Source: Candidatus Enterosoma merdigallinarum
GTDB taxonomy: Bacteria; Bacillota_I; Bacilli_A; RFN20; CAG-288
DNA: 64,000 nt
Reading direction: 5' to 3'
NCBI GenBank assembly: GCA_018714385.1
Contig: DVNL01000007.1
Location: forward strand, 29,657-93,656
Shown: piece after piece, positions 57,550-64,000 of the stretch
Layout: each line of letters starts with the position of its first letter
Position numbering within the stretch: the stretch's first letter is position 1
Notes under the pieces: model-generated
Databases searched by the model: none
Seen by the model: the letters and a program-made list of their open reading frames with translations, nothing else
What the model was told of the DNA's origin: nothing
Translations under genes and position numbers: made by a program

Positions 57550-60500
57550 ATGGACATGGATAACTTGCTATCGCGCTTCTTGACGAAAATCGGCATCCCT
57601 GATCTGACTCCTTATTCCGAAGGAGCTTTTTCGAAGCTTGAAAACGACAAAGAGAACAATCGGATCGTCTGCCGGATCAAGTTTCCGACCTACCTGCGCT
57701 ATGACGCCTACAAGGTCTTGTTCGACACCTGCGACGATTTCACCGTCCGTGGCGGCTTCTCCATAGCCCTCTCTTTCGAGTACGACGAGGAGAAGGAAGA
57801 ATTCCCCTATCTTCTCGAGGACTACAAGCACGCGAAGAAGACGGCCTTTCTGAACGACGTACAGTTTTTCGAGGGCGAGAAGAAAGTCCTTTTTTATTAT
57901 CCTTCCGCCGGCGATGCGGGCAAGATCTCCGAGGAATGCCGACTGCTGAAGGACTTTCTCGATTCCGTCTCCTCTTCCTACTCGGTCCTCACCCAGGAAA
58001 AGTTCTTTGCTTCTGACACCTTCTATCAGGAAAGGGACCGGGACTATGTCCAGAAATCCCGGGAGGCCGACGAACGCATCAAGAAGCAGAAGGAAATCGA
58101 CAACACCTATCAGCCCTGCCGACTGAAAGACATCGAAAACTTCCGCAAGGTCCTCGTCGAAGGGACGATATTCAAGATTGAGGACAGAGTGACGAAGAAG
58201 GGGAGGCATATCCGCAAGATCGAATATACCGATGGTTCGGATTCGATTTCCTCGACGCTTTTCGAAGGAAAGAAGACGACCATGGAAGATATGCTGAAGT
58301 ATGGCGTCGGCGTCAAGATACGTGTCCAAGGGCGTCCGGAAAACGATGAATTTGCCCGGGGCGAGCTCGTCTTGGCCATCGACGACATCGAAATCCTGCC
58401 TCCCGATCCTTTGCGACAGGACACCTATCCCAGGAAGAGGATCGAACTCCACCTTCACACGAAAATGTCCGCCTTCGATGGCGTCGGCACGATGGCAGAC
58501 TATTGCGCCGCGGCAAAAAGGTTCGGCCACACGGCCATCGCCGTCACCGACCATGGCGTCGCCCAGGATTTCCCGGAGGCGCAGAAGGCAGGGAAGAAAA
58601 GCGGGCTCAAGATACTTTACGGGAGCGAGCTCTACATGGTCGACGACATGCCTTCCTTCATCTACAATCCTTCCGACCGCATTCTCAACGAGGAGACGTT
58701 TGTCGTCTTCGATCTCGAGACGACGGGCCTTTCCGCCCGCTACGACAGGATCATCGAGTTTGGTGCGGTCAAGATCGACGCTAGAGGACAGATTCTCGAC
58801 GAAATCGATTTCTTCGTCCGCCCGGACATGAAACTGTCCGCCTTTTCCATCGAAAAGAGCCATATCAGCCAGGAGCAGGCCGATTCGGGAAAGCCGATTC
58901 GGAAAGCCCTGGAGGATATCCTTGAATTCTTCGGCGATGCCATTCTCGTCGCCCACAACGCCGCTTTCGATTACGGCTTCCTCAACGAGGCGCTCAAGAA
59001 CAACGGCATGCCGGCACTTGCGAATCCCGTCATTGACACGCTTCCCATCGCCAGGTATCTCTATCAAGACAAGAGAAGCCACAGCGAAGGGGCTATCGCA
59101 AGGGAGATGCAGATCGAATTCGATGAGACCAGCGCCCACCGGGCGAACTACGATGCCGAGATGCTGTCCAAGGTCTTTGAGGTCATGTTGGGCAAACTGA
59201 CGGAAAACAACAAGAAGATGGCCCATAAGGAATTGGCATCCTTACCTGTCACAGATAAAATGATAACTTCCATGCATCCATACCATACAACCGTGTTGGT
59301 CAAGAATGCGGCCGGTTTGAAGGATTTGTATAAAATCATCTCGGTGTCTCATGTCCATTACATGTCCTCCTTCGGCCTCCCGCTCGTTCCAAAATCTTAT
59401 CTGTCCAAAACGCGGACAAACCTTCTCCTTGGCTCCGCCTGCCTCAATGGCGAGGTGTTCGAGCATGCCATGAACAAGGGGGAAGACGTTCTCAAGCGGA
59501 CATTGTCCTTCTATGACTATATCGAGATCCAGCCCCCGGCCAATTATGTCTATCTCGTCAACAAGGGATCCCTCCGGTCCATGGAGGAGGTCGAAAAGAT
59601 CATCAAGGATCTGATCAAGGCCGCAAAGGACGTCGGGAAGATGGTCGTCGCCACCGGCGATTGCCATTATGTCGAACCTTCCGACAAGATTTACCGGGAC
59701 GTTTTCATCGCATCCAAGGCTCTTCATGGCGCCAGGCATCCCCTCAATCTTGCCCCCTACGATTCTGCCAGGGAGGAGGTGAAGAAAAAGTGGTATCAGA
59801 ACCCCATCCCCAATCCCGACCAGCATTTCCGGACGACGGACGAAATGATCGAATGCTTCCGCTTCCTGGGAGACGACAAGCTTTCCGAGGAAATCGTCAT
59901 CGACAACACGTGGAAGATAAACGATATGATCGACCCCTCTGTCCGGCCGACAAAGGACAAGCTCTATCCGCCGAACATCCCCGGGGCGGACAAGATGCTC
60001 ACGGACCTGGTGTTCGAAACGGCGAAGCAAAGATACGGGGATCCGCTTCCGCCTGAGATTCGCGAAAGGCTTGAGACGGAGCTGAAAGGTATCATCGACA
60101 ACGGATATTCCGTCATCTACTGGATTTCGTCCAAACTCGTGCGATGGTCCAACGATTGCGGCTACATGATTGGTTCGCGTGGCTCCGTCGGCTCTTCCCT
60201 CGTCGCGACGATGTCCGGCATCACGGAAGTCAATCCTCTTCCTCCCCACTATGTCTGTCCGAAATGCCATCATCTGGAATGGGGAGACGTGAGCCAATAC
60301 GAATCGGGATTCGATCTCCCCGAAAAACCCTGTCCGCACTGCCATACGATGATGGACCGGGACGGACAGAACATTCCTTTTGCCACCTTCCTGGGCTTCC
60401 ACGCCGAAAAGGTCCCCGACATCGATCTCAACTTCCCTTCCGACTTCCAGGCCACGGCCCACGAGCACATCAAGGAATTCCTCGGCGCCAAGAATGTCTT

Positions 60501-61893
60501 CAAGGCAGGAACGATCCAGACGACGAAGGAGAAGAACGCCAGAGGCTATGTCCTCGGATATTTCGAATCCTTGGGCAAGGATACCGGCAGGGTCCGGAAC
60601 GCCGAGATCGACCGCATCGCCCAAGGCTGCATGGATGTCAAAAGGACGACAGGACAGCACCCAGGAGGCGTCATCGTCATCCCGGATGAGATGGAAGTCT
60701 ATGACTTCACTCCCGTCCAGTATCCCGCCGACGAAGTCGATTCGTCCTGGAAGACGACCCATTACGATTTCCATGCCATCCACGACAACGTCCTGAAGTT
60801 CGACATGCTCGGACATGTCGATCCGCAGGCGGTCAAGATGATGTGCGACAATTGCGGCATCTCTTTCAAGGAGATCGACAGAAAGGTCAAGGTCAACGAT
60901 CCGGAAGCCCTCTCCCTTTTCTGGTCTGCCGATGCCTTGCATCTGAAGGACAACGTCCTCCAGCAGGAAACGGGGGCTCTCGGTCTGCCGGAATTCGGAA
61001 CGGAGACAGGACGGCGAACCCTTCTCGAGACGAAGCCAAGGGCCTTTGCCGACCTCGTTCGCATCTCCGGCCTCTCCCACGGAACCGATGTCTATTCCGG
61101 AAATGCCCAGGACCTCATCCTCAAGGACGGCCTGACTTTGCGCGAGGTCATCGCCTGTCGTGACGATATCATGGTCGGCCTGCATGAAAAGTACGGAATC
61201 GACTACTCCGATTCGTTCCAGATCATGGAGACAGTCCGAAAAGGCAATTTCTGCAAGCCTGGATTCGAGGAGAAAAGGGCGAAATATACCGCACTCATGA
61301 AGGAACACGGCGTGCCGGACTACTACATCCATTCCTGCGAGAAGATTCAATATCTTTTCCCTCGCGGCCATGCCGTCGCCTATGTCATGATGGCCATGCG
61401 CTGTGCCTACTTCAAGGTTCACGAGCCTCTGAGCTATTATGCGACCTATTTCACTTTGCGTTGCGATGCCTATGACATCGAGACCATGATGAAGGGAATA
61501 CAGCCTTGCCTGAGAAGGCTTGCCGAAATCCGGGAGAAGACCCGTCTAAGGACCGTCACGCCGAAGGAGACGGCCTTGATCAATGCCTACGAGCAGACCA
61601 TCGAGATGTATGACCGCGGATTCCGCTTCGGCAAGATCGACGTCAATCGTTCCTTGTCGACCAAGTTCACATTCGATGCCGAGAAGAAAGAAATCATCCC
61701 CTGCATCGCCTGCATCGATGGTATCGGCGCGGCTTTGGGCGACAGCATCGTCGCCGCAAGGGAGAAGCAGCCCTTCACCTCCATCGAGGATCTCAAGCGT
61801 CGCGGCAAGGTCGGTGACAAAGCCATCGAGGTCTTCCGCCACCTCGGCGCTCTGGGCGACCTTCCGGATTCCGAGCAACTCACATTGTTCTGA
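57550..61893 (+). CDS. polC: DNA polymerase III alpha subunit, PolC type
   Basis: 1447 aa; PHP region RIELHLHTKMSAFDGVGTMADY; exonuclease VVFDLETTGLSARYDRIIEFGAVKI; polymerase IPFATFLGFHAEKVPDIDLNF. Confidence 0.98.
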   Translation: MDMDNLLSRFLTKIGIPDLTPYSEGAFSKLENDKENNRIVCRIKFPTYLRYDAYKVLFDTCDDFTVRGGFSIALSFEYDEEKEEFPYLLEDYKHAKKTAFLNDVQFFEGEKKVLFYYPSAGDAGKISEECRLLKDFLDSVSSSYSVLTQEKFFASDTFYQERDRDYVQKSREADERIKKQKEIDNTYQPCRLKDIENFRKVLVEGTIFKIEDRVTKKGRHIRKIEYTDGSDSISSTLFEGKKTTMEDMLKYGVGVKIRVQGRPENDEFARGELVLAIDDIEILPPDPLRQDTYPRKRIELHLHTKMSAFDGVGTMADYCAAAKRFGHTAIAVTDHGVAQDFPEAQKAGKKSGLKILYGSELYMVDDMPSFIYNPSDRILNEETFVVFDLETTGLSARYDRIIEFGAVKIDARGQILDEIDFFVRPDMKLSAFSIEKSHISQEQADSGKPIRKALEDILEFFGDAILVAHNAAFDYGFLNEALKNNGMPALANPVIDTLPIARYLYQDKRSHSEGAIAREMQIEFDETSAHRANYDAEMLSKVFEVMLGKLTENNKKMAHKELASLPVTDKMITSMHPYHTTVLVKNAAGLKDLYKIISVSHVHYMSSFGLPLVPKSYLSKTRTNLLLGSACLNGEVFEHAMNKGEDVLKRTLSFYDYIEIQPPANYVYLVNKGSLRSMEEVEKIIKDLIKAAKDVGKMVVATGDCHYVEPSDKIYRDVFIASKALHGARHPLNLAPYDSAREEVKKKWYQNPIPNPDQHFRTTDEMIECFRFLGDDKLSEEIVIDNTWKINDMIDPSVRPTKDKLYPPNIPGADKMLTDLVFETAKQRYGDPLPPEIRERLETELKGIIDNGYSVIYWISSKLVRWSNDCGYMIGSRGSVGSSLVATMSGITEVNPLPPHYVCPKCHHLEWGDVSQYESGFDLPEKPCPHCHTMMDRDGQNIPFATFLGFHAEKVPDIDLNFPSDFQATAHEHIKEFLGAKNVFKAGTIQTTKEKNARGYVLGYFESLGKDTGRVRNAEIDRIAQGCMDVKRTTGQHPGGVIVIPDEMEVYDFTPVQYPADEVDSSWKTTHYDFHAIHDNVLKFDMLGHVDPQAVKMMCDNCGISFKEIDRKVKVNDPEALSLFWSADALHLKDNVLQQETGALGLPEFGTETGRRTLLETKPRAFADLVRISGLSHGTDVYSGNAQDLILKDGLTLREVIACRDDIMVGLHEKYGIDYSDSFQIMETVRKGNFCKPGFEEKRAKYTALMKEHGVPDYYIHSCEKIQYLFPRGHAVAYVMMAMRCAYFKVHEPLSYYATYFTLRCDAYDIETMMKGIQPCLRRLAEIREKTRLRTVTPKETALINAYEQTIEMYDRGFRFGKIDVNRSLSTKFTFDAEKKEIIPCIACIDGIGAALGDSIVAAREKQPFTSIEDLKRRGKVGDKAIEVFRHLGALGDLPDSEQLTLF

Positions 61894-61905
61894 AAAGAGG
61901 GAGGC

Positions 61906-62631
61906 CTACTCTCCCCTTTTGATGTTTTCCAATTCCGCTTCGGCGACGCCAGTCGAGAGCAGATAGGTCTTTGCCCCGCCGAGTCTCTCGAGGAGAGCCA
62001 TCGTCTTTTCGATCGTCTCTCCTGTGGCATGAAGGAAGACGTCCGGAAGATTTTTGGAGTGGTCGGGAAGTCCGCCTTTTCGCATCGCCCAACGGTTCCT
62101 TTCCGTCTTTTCGTAATCTTGCCTCTTCCCTTGCCTGTCAACGCCAAGGAGATCTTCCAGTAGCAGTGCGATGACACCCGTTCTGTCCTTCCCGGCATTG
62201 CAATGGAAGAGGACAGGCTTTGAAAGGAAGGCAAGAGCCTGGAAGACGGACCGGACTTCTTCCGTGTGGCCAAGAAGGATGTCTTGGTAGTCCAGGAAAA
62301 GGTCTTCGGACAGCACTTCCGTGTTTCCGCAGTGGAGAATGTCATGAATAGGGCAGTTCTTATATAAGATGCCATTTTCCTCGAGAAAAGAAAGATCGTC
62401 CGGGAAAGAAGCGATCTCTTTTTCCACTCGGAGGTCGATGACGGCTTTTATCCGGCTCTCTTTGATAATTAGTCTCAGCGCTGGAGAGGGACTGAAAAGA
62501 TTCCGGCAACGATAAAAGGTTGCCCCGCCGTGAAGGACGGGACAACCGGGGATCGCTCGGAAGTTCGCCTGGTCGAGACTAGCCGAGACGATTGGCGTTC
62601 TTGACTTTGGAAAGCCTGTCTCTGTCGGCAT
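61906..62631 (-). CDS. Protein tyrosine phosphatase (Tyr_phosphatase3-like)
   Basis: FRAIPG...YRCRNLFSPSPALRLIIKESRIKAVIDLRVEKE; P-loop PVLFHCNAGKDRTGVIALLLEDLLGV; start uncertain (overlaps galE 3' end). Confidence 0.88.
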   Translation of the reverse strand: MPTETGFPKSRTPIVSASLDQANFRAIPGCPVLHGGATFYRCRNLFSPSPALRLIIKESRIKAVIDLRVEKEIASFPDDLSFLEENGILYKNCPIHDILHCGNTEVLSEDLFLDYQDILLGHTEEVRSVFQALAFLSKPVLFHCNAGKDRTGVIALLLEDLLGVDRQGKRQDYEKTERNRWAMRKGGLPDHSKNLPDVFLHATGETIEKTMALLERLGGAKTYLLSTGVAEAELENIKRGE

Positions 62632-63712
62632 TTTCGATGTCCTCGTAGAAGGTGGAGAAATGCCTGGAGGAGACATAGTTGATCAAGCGCTTGCGGATGT
62701 CGCTGGAAAGCTTGTTGCCCGGCCTTCCGAAGAGGTTGGGATGGCCAAGGCGCCACCGGACATCATCGGCGATCATCTGGTGCAGGTCTCTTTTCGGCGC
62801 CCAGCCGAGAAGTTCCTTGGCCCTGGCGTTGCTGGCGACGATGGAATCGGCATCGCCTGCCCTTCTCGGGCCATAGGTCCAGGAGACGGGTCTTCCCGTG
62901 ACTTCGCCGACTGTCTCGACGATTTCTTTGTTGGTGTAGCCCTTGTCGGAGCCGAGGTTGATGATGGCCGATTCGCCGCCGGCAAGAAGCCTCTTCATGC
63001 CAAGGACGTGGGCGTCGGCGAGATCGAGGACGTGGATGTAGTCGCGAAGGTTCGTTCCGTCGCGGGTCTGATAGTCGTTTCCGAAGATATGCATCGGGGT
63101 ACCGTTCAGGCTGGCGTTGACCGTGACGGGGATGATGTGGGTCTCGACGGGATGGGCCTCGCCGATCGTCGCATCTTCGCTTGCTCCAGCGACATTGAAA
63201 TAGCGGAAGATGCAATGGCGGATGCCGTAGGCCTTCTCACAGTCGCGGATGAGACGCTCGGCGGCAAGCTTGGAGAAGCCATAGGGGGATTCGGGATGAA
63301 GGGGGGCCTCCTCGGAGATGGCAGGTTCCTTGCTCGTCCCGTAGACGGCGGCGGTGGAGGAGAAGACGATGTTGCGGCAGTTGTGGGCATGCATGGCGCG
63401 AAGGATGGAAAGGACGGCGTTGAAATTGTCGTCGTAATAGCTCAAGGGGTGGCTGACCGATTCGGGGACGATGATCTTTCCGGCGAATTGCATGACGCCG
63501 ACGATCTTCTGGCGGGTGAACAGGGAATCCAGAAGTCCGAGATCCCTCACGTCGCCGACCACGATTTCGGCACGCGGGTCGACGGCTTTGGCATGGCCCG
63601 TCGAAAGATTGTCCAAGACGATGACCGAATAGCCGGCATTGCAGAGCTGCTTCACGGCATGGGAACCGATGTATCCGGCTCCGCCCGTCACGAGAATCTT
63701 ACCTTCTTCCAT
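62579..63712 (-). CDS. galE: UDP-glucose 4-epimerase
   Basis: ILVTGGAGYIGSHAVKQLCNAGYSVIVLDNLSTGH; VFSSTAAVYG...PYGFSKLAAERLI; RDYIHVLDLADAH. Confidence 0.95.
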   Translation of the reverse strand: MEEGKILVTGGAGYIGSHAVKQLCNAGYSVIVLDNLSTGHAKAVDPRAEIVVGDVRDLGLLDSLFTRQKIVGVMQFAGKIIVPESVSHPLSYYDDNFNAVLSILRAMHAHNCRNIVFSSTAAVYGTSKEPAISEEAPLHPESPYGFSKLAAERLIRDCEKAYGIRHCIFRYFNVAGASEDATIGEAHPVETHIIPVTVNASLNGTPMHIFGNDYQTRDGTNLRDYIHVLDLADAHVLGMKRLLAGGESAIINLGSDKGYTNKEIVETVGEVTGRPVSWTYGPRRAGDADSIVASNARAKELLGWAPKRDLHQMIADDVRWRLGHPNLFGRPGNKLSSDIRKRLINYVSSRHFSTFYEDIENADRDRLSKVKNANRLG

Positions 63713-63766
63713 GGAAACATTCCTCCTATTTTTCCACTCGGGCTTTTCAGCCCCTCCTTCTTGACA

Positions 63767-64000
63767 TCAGAAATTATAGTCGAGGTCGTAGGGAGACGCA
63801 ATTTCCTCTCTTTCCTCTTGTCGATAGGCGATCGTCTCCGCCGTCGGATCTTTCGAATCCCCCGACAGGGAGAGGAAAGACAGGACGAGGGCATAGGCGG
63901 CGTAGATGACGGCAGCGATCGCAAGAAGGCTCGTCACGAGGACGGAAAGGGAGTGAAGCGTCTTCCTTCTCTTTTCGGCTTCAATCGCCTGGACATCGGG
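63767..64000 (-). CDS. C-terminal part of a membrane protein, cut by window edge
   Basis: Frame open from 64000 to stop at 63767: PDVQAIEAEKRRKTLHSLSVLVTSLLAIAAVIYAAYALVLSFLSLSGDSKDPTAETIAYRQEEREEIASPYDLDYNF; one TM helix. Confidence 0.5.
   Translation of the reverse strand, partial: PDVQAIEAEKRRKTLHSLSVLVTSLLAIAAVIYAAYALVLSFLSLSGDSKDPTAETIAYRQEEREEIASPYDLDYNF

Noticed and set aside
59242-61422. 726-aa antisense ORF inside polC
   Set aside because: Shadow ORF from strand-symmetric codon bias (GAC/GTC, TCC/GGA); the sense strand encodes a fully motif-supported PolC.

Overview
This 64 kb window looks chromosomal, from a moderate-GC Bacillota/Mycoplasmatota-like (Bacilli-grade) bacterium. The lineage is inferred from gene order and protein families only. 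The clearest landmark is the housekeeping block rpsB-tsf-pyrH-frr-uppS-cdsA-dxr-rseP ... polC (49.0-61.9 kb), with a CIRCE-controlled hsp20 where proS normally sits, and a tRNA-Glu(CUC) just upstream. The rest is accessory: (i) a glycoside-utilisation region (GH2 cut by the window edge; GH78, a GPH-type symporter and GH3, divergent from an AraC regulator-SDR-EFR1 set with ATGA overlaps); (ii) a defence-like island at 21.3-28.0 kb with two different nuclease+helicase fusions (PD-(D/E)XK-DUF2075 and SF1-DUF2726), a MazG-like pyrophosphohydrolase and a DUF3578/DUF3883 protein; (iii) a surface/lipoprotein region at 28.3-45.3 kb with a 1883-aa BspA-type LRR lipoprotein, a MacB-like ABC transporter with an EF-hand loop, an M6 metalloprotease and several Ser-linker lipoproteins. 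Other items worth a look: a degenerate M48-like membrane/TPR protein, a truncated DEDDh exonuclease relic, a NifX-like protein with a Cys/His-rich tail, a recurrent promoter motif and probable leaderless genes. All family calls come from reading motifs in the supplied translations; no database search was run.
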